This document shows, piece by piece, positions 11,096 through 21,884 of a DNA stretch of 64,000 nt. Position numbers and translations under genes: made by a program. Source of the DNA: Forficula auricularia (taxonomy: Eukaryota; Arthropoda; Insecta; Dermaptera; Forficulidae). The notes beneath the pieces were generated by a model. That model saw only the letters and a program-made list of their open reading frames with translations, ran no database searches and had not been told where the DNA came from. Numbering within the stretch: position 1 is the stretch's first letter; each line of letters starts with the position of its first letter. The stretch lies in the NCBI GenBank assembly GCA_024734495.1, contig JALMQS010000075.1, forward strand, positions 3,960,935 through 4,024,934, given 5' to 3'.

Positions 11096-11630
11096 AAATA
11101 TAATTCGTTAAAATACATATTGAAAAAATCTCATTTCGTACCCTTCGCCAAAGTAGAAAATTTGATAAGGGTTTAATTTTAAGGGTCCTCTTATGATCAA
11201 CTTTTTGATTCTTATGGGAAGATAAAATTTCAATTTATGAAAATTATACACATTTATTAATTCACATTCTAGTAGTCAATTGTGATGCTATTTAATTTGA
11301 TTATTCTAGTTATTTTTATTATTTTATTCAAACTTTTAAATATTTTTTTTGTTCGATATTGCATTTGATGAAATTAATTATTCAATTGACGAGAATGGTT
11401 TTGGCGACCCGAATCATCAATTTCAATTGAAATTCCCGGAGGTGTTTTAACCACTCTATGAAACGGTCTGAGGGTGTTTTGTGGCAGCAAAAGTGGCCTC
11501 CAAGGGAGAACCAAACCAAAAAACATATCTAGATATAAAATTGAAAAATTCTATCTAAATATAGGTATATTAGTTATAAATTATAGATATTGTTTTTTCT
11601 AAAAATGTAACCTAATTAACATAACTTAAA
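11096..11630. other. AT-rich, no gene recognised
   Basis: No supported feature. Confidence 0.6.
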
Positions 11631-11639
11631 TAATGTGAC

Positions 11640-11830
11640 TGATTCGAATAGGACCCCCATCCGAGTAATTAATATAATATTTAAGCATTATTCTGTCATT
11701 ATTCTTACTACTCTGGATGCAAGTAAAAAACGAGCTATTAGGCTAAAGACAACCCGATTTTTATTAACTCTCTGGCCGGCCCATTTAAAAACTCTTTGCT
11801 TTACTTATTTTATACATAGGTACTACCTTT
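11640..11830 (+). pseudogene. Decayed LINE RT C-terminal fragment
   Basis: One frame reads LDASKKRAIRL, and the next frame continues DNPIFINSLAGPF then LLYLFY. This matches the order LDAIQKRAIKLIGDPALTNSL...LSLYYRYY in the LINE at 57.3-58.2 kb. A frameshift separates the halves and a stop follows. It is a short relic of the same or a sister LINE family, on the opposite strand to the 57 kb copy. Confidence 0.5.
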
Positions 11831-12090
11831 TTTAAAAATATATTCTTACAAATCTAACATCTCTAGTAGCTTTATTTTCGCCAAACTGTTAACAAGAATT
11901 TAAGGCCAAGAATCAATGATCTTATTAGATATGTTTTATTCATGTCAGAAGAAATCGAACCCAAGTGCAAAACTTCCTTCATTAAAATATTTTAATGTTT
12001 AGTTTGGACCTTAGTAGATGATTCACGGGTGCGTGACAAAGCACGGATTACCTGAAGGAACAAATGATCGGGTTCAAATAATCATTACAA

Positions 12091-12350
12091 TTGAAGGAGA
12101 CAATAAAAGAGTGTTTTCTGCTATAATTATAGATTTTTAATTTCTTTATAACGAGACTATAGTTTCGAGAGCTTTGCCCTCCTCATCATTCCTGTGAATC
12201 AATTGTAATATACTAATGAAGAGGGCAAAGCTCTCGGAACTATAGTCTCGTTATAAATAAATTAAAAATGTATAATTCTAGAAGAAGACATACTCTTTTA
12301 TTGTCTCCTTCAATATATAAAAATTCTGCTACTCTTGGCAAAAAGAAACT
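12091..12350. mobile_element. Foldback element, family F copy 2
   Basis: It starts TTGAAGGAGACAATAAAAGA and ends with the inverted arm near 12313, followed by the CTGCTACTCTTGGC tail. Both internal cores are mutated: the minus arm has ATGATGA for CTGATGA, and the plus arm has CTAATGA and GGAAC. Helix II GAGGGC-AAA-GCTCTC is intact in both. This copy looks older than the one at 32.1 kb. Confidence 0.8.
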
Positions 12351-12640
12351 TTCAATAATAATTACAATGTTTCATTAATTGCATCCATAGGTAAGTACTT
12401 AACATTTTTAATTGAAATCGTAGGGAGTTGGATGATGGCAGATTTAATGTTAGATGAATGGATATTGAATTGGTGTTTTATGATATATTTGATGGAACAA
12501 AAGACAGTTGTGACTTAATTAATTTTAATTTTGAATTTTAAGTTTTGATTGTAAGCTATTAATGTATTTTAATGAGGAACTATTGATTGATATATTTTAT
12601 CTCATAGCTTAAACAGCATCAGACAAATGAGTTATTTAGT
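12351..12640. other. AT-rich, no gene recognised
   Basis: No supported feature. Confidence 0.6.
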
Positions 12641-12700
12641 GAGCCGCTGAAGAAGTCAAAAATAAAATGACGAAACGTTTTTCACATTAAAGACTCTGTT
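12641..12700 (+). repeat. Single-arm CTGAAGA / GAAAC hairpin repeat
   Basis: CTGAAGA at about 12647, then AGTCA, an A-rich loop, TGAC, GAAACG. It has the same arrangement as 6268-6295 with a shorter stem. No opposite arm is seen. Confidence 0.5.
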
Positions 12701-13625
12701 TATAATTTTATTTTACCAACTCACTATGATTTCAATTAAAAATAATTACAATTTTAAAAAATTTGAATCTGTCGATGTATCTTGTATTTTTTTTAATGAT
12801 ATACGGCTTAAATTGTATCTAGATATACAGATCCAGATTTTTCCAAATTTCTAGATATGCAACTAGATACTCAAAAATATATTTAGATATAATGTATCTA
12901 GTTACTTTTCAACACTGAAGCATCTAGTATATAAATATTTATAGGCAAGTTTAGAAAAATGAGAAAGTAAAGAAACTTAAAAATTAATTAGAGCAAAGAT
13001 GAATGAAAACCTAAAAAATAAATATTCGAACAATACTACTAATAGAATGAAAAATGAATACGTATTCAAATGAATAACACGCTCTAATTGAAATTTTCAT
13101 TCATTTCATATTTTCTAAGTTGTTCAAATCAATCAAATTTATAAAAGTGATAATAAATGTTATTTAATGATGCGTTAGGAGATGAGAAAGAAGACAAATG
13201 GCCAGTGGTGAATGGATGAGGCTGGCTGGGGGAAAGAAATAAAAATCGAGCATTGAACTCAAAATCCTAGTTGAAATTTGCCTTTCACTCGAAACATTGG
13301 AAAACAAATCAACATTGTCCCTAAATCATATAAAAAGAAAACTAAACATTACGTTTTAAGTACCATATTTCTTTATTTTAATCAATTATATTGATGAGGA
13401 TTAGATAAAAACAAAGAGGGAGCATTATTCCTTCAATCTCTTTTAAACGCAGCTTTCTCAGTTTGTAGATAGCGATAAATTTTTGATTAATTATTCGAAT
13501 AAAAATAAATAATTTCTTTAAAAGACTTTCATATGAGCTTTTCATTATATGAATCGAACCGGAGTACCAAAATCACCACTACTGATCAATCTATTTATGA
13601 ATGAGTGAAAGCAATCCATTCTGAC
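12701..13625. other. AT-rich, no gene recognised
   Basis: No supported feature. A slightly GC-richer patch near 13170-13240 has no recognisable coding content. Confidence 0.6.
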
Positions 13626-13629
13626 ATAT

Positions 13630-13880
13630 AATTATAATAAAGTCAAGAAAATTTTGAAAACTTTAAGGAACTTTAAAATTTAAAATATAAAAACCTAGGT
13701 AGGTTTCACAAGAACTTTAAAAAGTTTGTTAAATCTTTCAAAAATTTTCTGGACTTTATTTAAAATGTTTCACCAAGAACGTACAACATTCACCCTAATA
13801 GGGTAAAAAATTTTGAAAAATTTACGAAACTTTTTAAAATTTAAAATTTTACAAATTTTTAAAAAAAGACAATTGAGAAA
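13630..13880. repeat. Family B repeat, partial copy
   Basis: It contains AAAGTCAAGAAAATTTTG, CCTAGGTAGGTTTCACAAGA and ATTTCACC-type blocks shared with 14.1-14.75 kb and with the arms of the foldback at 42.2 kb. It is rich in self-complementary AAATTTT segments. Confidence 0.6.
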
Positions 13881-14018
13881 ATTATATCTTTCGGCCTTCT
13901 GGCGAACCCTGTAGGAAGTTTTGTATATATCCTATTTATTTACTGTTTCTTGTATATAATTTTAACTAATGACAATGTAACAAAATTTTTTTTATATAAA
14001 TATTGACATAATCTCGCT

Positions 14019-14060
14019 CTGAAGATGGCCATAACCCAATGTCTGAAACGTTAGTGGAAT
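14019..14060 (+). repeat. Degenerate CTGAAGA / GAAACG motif
   Basis: CTGAAGATGGCC, then a loop, then CTGAAACGTTAGTGG. The stem is poor. It belongs to the hairpin group by box order only. Confidence 0.35.
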
Positions 14061-14129
14061 TGAGAAATAAAGTAAAAAGAAAATTTTGAAACGGCACGCC
14101 TCATTTTAAACCTAAACTTAAATAAAAAA

Positions 14130-14755
14130 AAATCAAAATATAAAATACTAGGGTGAGATTTCACAAAAACTTTTAAAAGTTTCTTAAATTTTTCAAAATT
14201 TTGTTTGACTTTATTTAAAATATTTCACCAAGAACCAACACCATTCACCCTCAACAAAATATAATTAAAAATAATCCATTCTATCTCGGATCTAGTAGAT
14301 GGCAACCTTTTGTGATTTCCTTTAAAATTTGAAATCTGCTCTCATCGGCAATTTTAACTCTTATATTTCATGTAATTCTCTGTATGTCTGTATGTCTGTT
14401 AGTCGAATTTGGGGGCACTAAAATACTAATAAAGTAAAAAAATTTTGAAAAATTTAAGAAAGCTTTTAAAATTTAAAATATAAAATACTAGGTAGGTTTC
14501 ACAAAAATTTTAAAAAGTTTCTTAAATTTTTCAAAATTTTGTTTACTTTACTTAAAATATTTCACCAAGAACCAACACCATTCACCCTCAACAAAATATA
14601 ATTAAAAATAATCCATTCCATCTCGGATCTAGTAGATGGCAACCTTTTGTGATTTCCTTTAAAATTTGAAATCTGCTCTCATCGGCAATTTTAACTCTTA
14701 TATTTCATTTAATTCTCTGTATGTCTGTATGTCTGTTAGTCGAATTTTGGTGCGA
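14130..14755 (+). repeat. Tandem duplication, offset 337 bp
   Basis: Two almost identical segments follow each other. The landmark TCTCGGATCTAGTAGATGGC occurs at 14284 and 14621. Both include AACCAACACCATTCACCCTC, a TTTTGTGATTTCC block and CTGTATGTCTGTATGTCTG, then GTTAGTCGAATTT. The few differences indicate a recent duplication. The unit combines family B with a unique-looking 3' part. No coding capacity. Confidence 0.85.
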
Positions 14756-15270
14756 AAGTAGCGTGTCAATCAAGTTCGATTCGAACTCCGAGCAAATCCG
14801 AATATCTTTTCTCGAAGCAATTTTTACGGCTCTGTAGTTTCGGCTGAAAATTATTTATTCAATACAAGCCCATGAGCTTAACTAAATCAGAAATTTTTCA
14901 CATATCTATTGGTCATACTGTCCAGGTAAAAGAAGCCAAAGATAGACTATTTAGTCACTCATTTAATCAAATAAAATCTCTTATAAGAATTCCTATTCCC
15001 TGAGAAATTAAAATAAAAGCTTAGACACTTATTTTAATTAATTATACATTTAAAAAAAAATATATATTTTTCATTATTTTTATATTATTATATGATTAAA
15101 TCAATTATAAATTTTGACATGTCCTAATGGCCTGGAGTTATAAAAGATTTTATTTAATTCTCACAAGCAGAGATTAGCTGAGGTAGAGAGAGGTACTACC
15201 ATCCTTGTTAAGGTTTTGACCAGGTTTCAACGAATTCACGATTAATAATTCACAATTCATGATTTGTAAA
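14756..15270. other. AT-rich, no gene recognised
   Basis: No supported feature between the tandem duplication and the next family A copy. Confidence 0.6.
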
Positions 15271-15274
15271 TAGT

Positions 15275-15874
15275 AAATAAGCTGACGTGTTCTGATGTGG
15301 CCATCCACTTGACTCTACCATACAACCTGGCCCCTCATTTATATTTAATATTTAATAAAATTATTTATAATCATGTAGGAGAGGGGATTAGTTTTTGCAT
15401 TTTTAGACTTCTAGGGCCCCACTGATTATGTATACAAAATTTGGTTGAGTTTGCTCAAATGACCTAGATTTTTAATTTTTAACCCCCCTCCAACCCCCTT
15501 AATTTTGGGTCGATATGCACCAAAATCTAATCAGCCCTTAATCTCAATGCACCAAAACTACGTGTGAAATTTGGTTGCGATATTCACACTAGTTTTTGAG
15601 CTAGCTCGTCCACAAAAATTTGGTAACGCACAGACTAACTGACTAACAGACATTTTGACAAAACAATTATTATCTCAAAAAAGATAATTTTTTCGAAGTT
15701 CACTTATAAGAGCTTTTTTGTCAGACCGAACCGAAATACCATGGTTTTGCTCAATTTTTTTAATCAAAATAATTTCAGCAGTTTTTGAGATATTTTGAAA
15801 AAAAGAAGGAAAAAAACCACTTTTTTCATGCACGATTACAATACTTGACCATACCCTGTATGGTAAAGTAAAAA
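15275..15874 (+). repeat. Family A repeat, copy with one internal unit
   Basis: Same start and end strings as the 9.2 kb copy, but only one GTTTTTGCATTTTTAGACTT unit, so it is about 120 bp shorter. ACTCTACCATACAACC near the start is a one-base variant of the inverted complement of the terminal TGTATGGTAAAGT. Confidence 0.85.
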
Positions 15875-16240
15875 CATTTTATATTGATAACTATCACCGG
15901 AATCTAACTGAGAAACCAACATACCATATTTATATATCAACGCAACTTCTCACACTATGCAATTAAAAAAATTGTGGCTAAGGCTCAAAAATACACTAGG
16001 TACCTAATTTAAAATTTGGAAAGTATATCTTACTTATTATATAATTGTTATGTTTGAATTTAAAAGAGGGATATAATCCTCTATTAATTTTTCCATTGCA
16101 ATTAAGATAGAAATTTTAACCTCCACTCGTGTGGAAACAATCGACAATATATAGAGACTGGAACGTTTGATTTATCTTTAAGTTCCAGCTACCTGATCTG
16201 AATTGTTACCTTCATTTCCGTTTTAAATTATATATTTAAT
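15875..16240. other. AT-rich, no gene recognised
   Basis: No supported feature. Confidence 0.6.
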
Positions 16241-16242
16241 TT

Positions 16243-16315
16243 TAGAGAGGCGACTGTGGGTCAGTGGCTAGAGTGTCGGGCCGCTGTCCTGAAGAATGCT
16301 GGCAGACAGTTAATG
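16243..16315 (+). repeat. tRNA-like 5' half (A-box only)
   Basis: GCGACTGTGGGTCAGTGGCTAG, then AGTGTCGGGCCGC, looks like a tRNA acceptor and D-arm with a pol III A-box. No B-box or T-arm follows, so this is at best the head of a truncated tRNA-derived SINE. Confidence 0.4.
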
Positions 16316-17340
16316 ATGAACAATTTTTCTTCTCATAAGAATATTTGTATTATATGCTATACTGATAAAGAACGCATTTAGCTATTGCTGATTTTTAACA
16401 ATTTGACCTAGTAATGCATTGAACATAGAATCTATAGAAATTTCCAAGTGCATTTGCACAGTTCGCTAGAGTGCAATTCGAGTGGTATTAGTAATGAATT
16501 GTACCTTCTTGAAATTAAAACAGAACATAATTACTCTCACTCTTTTATTTCCCTGTATTTAAAACATGGTAAAATATATGTTTATTTGAAATTGAGCCTA
16601 TATCCACTCAGATGTATAAAATCGACATGACTGATCCTGTATCAGTTGATTTATATTCCAGCTCTCTTGTTTCCCTAAAAACAGATGACTGAATGAACTA
16701 GTAACCTCGCTTTCGTTTTCAACCGGATATTTATTGTAAGGTCAATTTTTATTTGAGTCCACGTCTTCAAATTTCGTTACTAATTCATTCGTCTTAGTAA
16801 ATGAAATAAAATCATACAAAAAATGTTAATTAAAAAAAAACAATTCCGTTATATTATATGGGTTGACCTTGTTTCGCTCATTAGATTACATATTAGTGAA
16901 TAATAAGTTTCTATCATATTACAACATTAATTAGACACAGATGAAATTTAATAGAGTATAAACTCAGAAGACGTCCAAGATGCAGATAGCGAAGGACATT
17001 TGAAGGTATTGTTTCAATTAAAAGTTCGATATTAAATCAATACGCATTTAAATTTATTTATTATTTAATGATTATTTTCACTAGACAGCAAAAGAAATAA
17101 TGTTTCTAGATGATTAATGATATTTTTTCACATAAAAAATTGTTAATTGAGATTTTCACACATCTTTACCGTTTTAAAAAATGTATCTATCTATCTCTAT
17201 GTTCACTTTCAGCCACCCGCCGCTAAATTGTAATTATAAAATATTTGTTTGTGTGGCTAGCTTGCTAAGACAACATAATTAATTTTCTCAATCCATTTGG
17301 GTAATTGACCCCATGAGAAGTGAGAGATAAAATATTTCTA
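16316..17340. other. AT-rich, no gene recognised
   Basis: A frame of 60 codons at 16448-16630 has no recognisable domain. Nothing else is supported. Confidence 0.6.
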
Positions 17341-17344
17341 ATTA

Positions 17345-17405
17345 AAAAGACAGATGATGAAGGTCAAAGGTCGAAATTATAGTCTCAAACAAATAAATTA
17401 TATAT
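17345..17405 (+). repeat. Decayed hammerhead-like hairpin, TATAGTCTCAAAC variant
   Basis: CAGATGATGAAGGTC, AAA, GGTCGAAATTATAGTCTC. It matches the 23466 copy in layout and in its downstream string, but box 1 is CAGATGA and GAAAC has become GAAAT. Confidence 0.5.
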
Positions 17406-17413
17406 ATACCTAT

Positions 17414-18258
17414 CAGTGGCATGGCGTCCATGGATGATATGGATGCGGCGCATTCCTAAAATTTCAAACATTTAGAGTATTTTCAAAAATATCGACTTCA
17501 ACATTAACTTTTCAAATTATTAACCGTTATTTCAAATATTTCTTATAAAAACATTTTTACTTTATTTTGTTTTGAAAAGTAAATTGGTTCTCGAAATGAA
17601 ATAAAATTGTTGCATATTTTCAAGGGGCAATTTAAATGAATGATTTTTCCGAAAAGGGTGCTTATAGAAGGGTTATTGAAGTCCCTGCCTGGTATATCTT
17701 CCAGTTCAAGCATGTCAAAGACATGTTCAGACGAGTTTTAGTCGAATAAAAATTGTTCTCGTTGAGGAATTATTAAAATAGTAATAATACAAAAAAAGGA
17801 ATAAATAAAGATGATTCGAGACTCTTTGGAATAATTCATTTCTAAGAACTCTCAATATATAAGATCGGAAATAACTGAGAGTGCTCTAGACAAGTCATAG
17901 ATAGCTTGCTTATAGCGATAGAATTAGGAGAAATTTAAGATTCTCTTATAGGACAGGCTGATTCATTGTGGAAGATGGTCTATTTCCACTTCAGAGACTG
18001 TGTAATTTAAGTTAAAAGATTTAATTTCTGACTCCTACGCACACTCACATAAAGCAATATCCGTTTGTAGAGAAGGCTCCAAAAAATATTTTTGAAAATC
18101 TAATGATAAATTTGAAAAATAACAAAAATGATGCCGTATTTGCTGAAATTTGCAAAAAAAAAAAAAAAAACCGAAAATTAAAATAAAATTTCAAAAAATG
18201 ATGGATACTTTTTTGGACAGCATCCCCTCCCTGGGTGAAAAATCACCAACCGCCACTG
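17414..18258. mobile_element. Non-autonomous hAT-like element with perfect 8-bp TSD
   Basis: It starts CAGTGGCATGGCG and ends CAACCGCCACTG, sharing CAGTGGC...GCCACTG termini. It is bounded by ATACCTAT at 17406-17413 and again at 18259-18266, a perfect 8-bp duplication as made by hAT transposases. The 845-bp body has no transposase ORF, is A/T-rich and holds an 18-A run near 18155. Confidence 0.88.
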
Positions 18259-18308
18259 ATACCTATACATATTTATTTTTGGTATTATATAGTAGGTATA
18301 TGTATAAT

Positions 18309-18930
18309 AGACTGGTCATTAAAAATTAAATTTTTTTCAACGCCCCCTAAAATATTCCTTCTGATGAAAAAACGTAAGTTAGATGAAAACAATTTTTATT
18401 AAAAACAACACGTGCTGCAAAACGATCTAAGTTTATTTTTCAGTAAAATCATATGTTTTTGGAAGTTTTTCATTAAATATGAAATAATAATAATTTTTTG
18501 ATAATTGGATATTAGTATCAGAACAACTAAGAAAAATTTCGCAACATATTTTTTATAGAAACTATAGACGTATGAAAGCGTCGGTAATTTAATAAATATA
18601 GATAATGATTGTACATCAACCTGCTAGCTAACATACCGATAGGAAATTTAGTTGGGAAATTTTTTCAAATTTATTGATGAAAATAATTATAATAATAATG
18701 TAACATTGTTATCTAATAATATCCAATTATCAAAAAATATTATTATTGTATATTTAATGAGAAATTTCTAAAAAAAAATGATTTTACCAAAAAATGAACT
18801 TAGATCGTCTTGCGTCATGTGTTGTGTTTAATAATAATAATAATAAAAAAATTATCTAGCGTTTTTTCATCAAAAGGAAGCTTTTTTGGGAGAGTCGGAA
18901 AAAATTTAATTTTTAACGACGAGTCTAATT
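18309..18930. mobile_element. 620-bp foldback element
   Basis: The left end AGACTGGTCATTAAAAATT and right end AATTTTTAACGACGAGTCT are imperfect inverses. Arms of roughly 230 bp match through TCATC-A-rich, ACGATCTAAGTTTATTTTT and TTTTTTGATAATTGGATATT with gaps. A target duplication could not be fixed. No ORF. Confidence 0.7.
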
Positions 18931-18939
18931 TATTTGTTT

Positions 18940-19000
18940 ATTTGCATCAAACAGAGAACATCTTCATTGATTTCTCTTTATAAAATTTTGAAGATAGAAG
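18940..19000 (-). repeat. Motif D copy
   Basis: GTTTATTTGCATCAAACAGA, GAACATC, TTCATTGATTTCTCTTT: on the minus strand this is the motif seen at 60.1 kb. It sits directly beside the 620-bp foldback. Confidence 0.6.
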
Positions 19001-19204
19001 TTATAATTTAAATATTGAAGAATGACGAAGGAGATTTTTTTAGAATTTAATCGAGTACTTAAAATAAAAAAATATTTTAGATAAATTTAAACTGACTCAG
19101 AGTACTTAAGCTAAAAGAACAACCAACAACGAAGTTTCCTATGATAAATTAAGTTATCAATGATATTTACTATAGAAGAGTCATATTTAAAAGGAGATAT
19201 GAAT

Positions 19205-19325
19205 AATTGTCAATGGACCCAAAATTAAGAGGGGGGGGTATTTGGTAAATGATTATAAATAATTTTATTAAAAATTAAATATAAGAGAAGGGGCAGGTCC
19301 AAGGTCAACTACCATATATAAGATA
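19205..19325 (-). repeat. Family A fragment, reversed
   Basis: TAAATATAAGAGAAGGGGC and neighbouring AATTATTTATAATCAT on the minus strand resemble the section of family A just after its start (CCCCTCACTTATATTTAATA). It is short and diverged. A G-run lies at about 19232. Confidence 0.45.
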
Positions 19326-19670
19326 AAAAAAATAATGAAGTTTCGAATATTTAAAAATTCTTCTTCTTCTCATATTTTCATTTTCTAAAATATTTATTAT
19401 TTCTGTAATTTTATGCTACGACACTAACCAAGTCTATAGTTATCATTCTGGTACAAGGAGACAAAAGGAATTGGGATTTTCTAGAACAATCACAATTAAT
19501 TGATAATTTCTCTCCTGGACTAAAACTTGTCAGGACTTGTCTTTTAGATCTTTGCACGTTCTTGCATGTCAATAGATTATGGATAGTCAGGGATTATTAT
19601 ATGCGTGACCCTTTTAAAAAATAAATTATCATTTCTCATATCATTCTTTAAATTCCCATTCGATTTAAAC
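19326..19670. other. AT-rich, no gene recognised
   Basis: No supported feature. Confidence 0.6.
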
Positions 19671-19930
19671 CAGGGCTGTCCAACCCGCGGCCCAATATAA
19701 AGTAATAAAATTCCTTAAAACCTTGGGATTTATAAATGTAGATCCTGGAAAACACACAACAATTTGGCCTGTTAATTTTTTTTCTCTAAAATTAGAAATC
19801 TGAAAATCTACTATGAGTTTTCGAAAATTAAAAGTGCTAATTGTAAATTTTGAATCTGGAACTATCATGGAAAAATCATCATTTTGGTCTATTTTCGACT
19901 CCATTTTCATTAGAAATAAATTTTCTATTT
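19671..19930 (+). mobile_element. hAT-like left end fragment
   Basis: CAGGGCTGTCCAACCCGCGG starts here, then CCC. This is a very common hAT terminal sequence (known from several animal hAT families). No right terminus or 8-bp duplication was found, so the right limit is arbitrary. An overlapping 89-codon minus frame has no recognised domain. Confidence 0.5.
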
Positions 19931-20222
19931 GCAAACTTTCTGATTGAATCTTCTAGAACCGATCTGAAAGAAAAATAAATATTGTCTCTAAATTATAATT
20001 TTCTATTAATTATCTTGCCAGAAAAAATATAAGCATACTAATACATAATATCACTTTTTGTAAATAGGTAGATATGTGTATTTACATATACGAGAAGCTA
20101 TTTTTAAGTATACAATTTACGAAAAGTAAAATTAGAAGCTCACTATGAGCTAAAAAAATAATCAAGTTCTTATTTCTACATTATTAACTATCTTTTTTGA
20201 ATAAAAAATATCAGTAGAACTA
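19931..20222. other. AT-rich, no gene recognised
   Basis: No supported feature. Confidence 0.6.
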
Positions 20223-21044
20223 TCTACTCTTATTAAACGAGCAAAAATTGAATATTTATTTATATGTATATTATTTATTTGTTTGTATATTTGTATCTTG
20301 GTTCTATTTTGAAAACGACTCTACCGATTTTGATGAAATTCACGGGTTAGGGGGTTTTTGGTGTGACAATTCAATTTGTCACGGTCTCATCTTCGACAAA
20401 ATTGTTTTTGATGGGTTTTTTCGTAATCCAATTAATTATTCTCAGGTAGACAAATCCCATTCTTAGGGTTTTAAAAAAGGTTTCTCTTTTGTTTACTTTT
20501 CTACCCAGACAGTCAATGGGTCGGGTTAATCCTTTATTCTCAAAGGCCTTGAAGAAGTATTGTGATTGTGGATTTTAGCATATTTTGTTCTCCCTAAACG
20601 TTAGAAATATTAATAAACGTTTTATAATTGTTTTTATGAATAACTTTATTTATTTAATAGAATAAAAAATAATCAAGAATTTATTTAAAAATATATTTCG
20701 CATAAGCAGGTCTCAATTTTCTGAAAAAACAACACAGTTTGATAGGTTTTATTTATTAACAATTGGATGAATAAAAATGAGTCATATGGTTGAATCAAAA
20801 CAGGTGCAGGAGGCGGGGTGCAGTGGTGGGAGATCCGGGAGTAGGGCGATGTTTCGGGGGTGAGGTCGAGCGGGGTGGAGTGGGTGCGAATATTATATAT
20901 TTTTGTATTTTTTTTAATTTGAAAACGGCTCTCAAATAAAAATCGACATTTTAATCTGAATTTTAAATTAAAAATAATATTAAAACAAAGCTTTTAACTG
21001 AAGGAAGAAGTTACCGAGCATCGCTCGGTGCCTCCAGATACTAA
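20223..21044 (+). mobile_element. Non-autonomous Helitron-like element
   Basis: The 3' end has the hairpin ACCGAGC-ATC-GCTCGGT (21013-21029), then 11 bases, then CTAA (21041-21044) followed by T, as expected for Helitrons. The 5' end TCTACTCTTATTAAACGAGC follows an A, giving the expected A/T insertion context. The inner phrase CTACCGATTTTGATGAAATT is typical of insect Helitrons known to me. An 85-bp purine-rich, G-rich block lies at 20801-20890. No Rep/helicase is present. It ends just upstream of the putative leader of the gene at 21.47 kb, so it could contribute to that promoter. Confidence 0.65.
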
Positions 21045-21059
21045 TATTTTATCCGCGGT

Positions 21060-21470
21060 TCGAGACAATTTTTTTTCTTCAAATATGGTCCGGGTAACCC
21101 AAGAGGCTGGATAATAAATTGGTCTAAAATGCAAATAACGGAAATTCGATCTCTGTTAGGGACCACCGTTTTACCTTGATATGAGCAAGATGCACTATAA
21201 TTGAGTAAAGTGATCTCGATGAGCGAGAGAGAAAGTGCTGGCTGATTGTCCAAGTGCCCTCGAAGGGGACTGAAGCCATTCCTCCGCCGAAGGTGGTTGA
21301 GGAAGGGATTGTGGTGTGCAGGTGAGCGAGTGGATCTTCTTCAGTGGTGGTTCGTGTTCATCCTCTTCCAGGTCGATCGATGGTGGCTTTCGTGCAGTTC
21401 TTCCCGTTCACTTGGTTCTTCCTCGTTTCCTTTATGTCGCCGTGAGCTGGTTTCCTCCTCCTCCTTTTCG
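21060..21470 (+). promoter_or_regulatory. Probable promoter / 5' UTR of the 21.47 kb exon
   Basis: This segment is much GC-richer than its surroundings and leads into the signal-peptide exon. CTATAATT at about 21195 might serve as a TATA-like element, but no core promoter motif is certain. Short ATG frames include one at 21219-21245 (8 codons plus stop) and the uORF at 21380-21445. The transcription start cannot be placed. Confidence 0.4.
21380..21445 (+). CDS. Upstream ORF in the leader
   Basis: ATG to TGA encodes 21 residues, beginning MVAFVQFFPF and ending SFMSP. It is very rich in phenylalanine and ends 25 bases before the main ATG at 21471. If transcribed, it could limit initiation at the main start. 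An internal in-frame ATG lies at 21434. Function is inferred from position alone. Confidence 0.35.
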   Translation: MVAFVQFFPFTWFFLVSFMSP

Positions 21471-21572
21471 ATGCAGTGCTCCGTGACATTAGCACTACTC
21501 ATGCTCTTGGGCGTCTGCACGGGCCGTGAGGCAGCCGACAATCTCACGCCGAGCCCGCCACCCCCCAATAAA
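21471..21572 (+). CDS. First coding exon of a secreted or membrane protein
   Basis: The exon encodes 34 residues: MQCSVTLALLMLLGVCTG, then REAADNLTPSPPPPNK. Residues 2-6 are a short polar start, 7-16 a hydrophobic core (LALLMLLGVC), and 17-22 a plausible signal-peptidase region, so this looks like a signal peptide. The mature start has an N-L-T glycosylation sequon (24-26), weakened by the following proline, and a PSPPPP stretch. The reading frame ends in phase 0 at GTAAGC (21573), a near-consensus splice donor; read-through would give only V-S and a stop. The ATG is the first in this frame and its -3 base is T, not the preferred purine. I do not recognise the protein family from 34 residues. 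No downstream exon was identified in the window, implying a very long first intron. Confidence 0.6.
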
Positions 21573-21884
21573 GTAAGCTGAGATTCATTTCTATTAATAA
21601 TATATATATATATATATTAATAATATATATATATATAGAAAAGAAAAATTAATTATTGATTGTTTTTAATTTAAGGTAGTTGTTTACCCATAAGGGTTTT
21701 CTTAGGATTTTTTTTGAAATTTAGACAGATTACTATTTAAATACTTCTGTATCGATTGGTGGCAAAACGAAATTTATAAACAATATAAAAGTAAAGATTT
21801 GAGCATCTTCTTTTTGAAAATAGTTGGAATGTTTTTCAAAAATCAGCTCGGGTTCAGATTAATAAATCAATTTTAAAAGAGAAA
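21573..21884 (+). other. Start of presumed first intron, with AT microsatellite
   Basis: The donor GTAAGC opens the presumed intron. Two (TA)n runs separated by TTAATAA lie at about 21597-21638. No branch point or acceptor leading to an exon could be defended. Confidence 0.5.

Noticed and set aside
20248..20466. 72-codon + ORF
   Set aside because: Lies in the non-coding 5' part of the Helitron-like element.
21246..21470. N-terminal extension of the signal-peptide exon
   Set aside because: The frame is open back to 21246, but it has no ATG before 21471; the extension is leader sequence.
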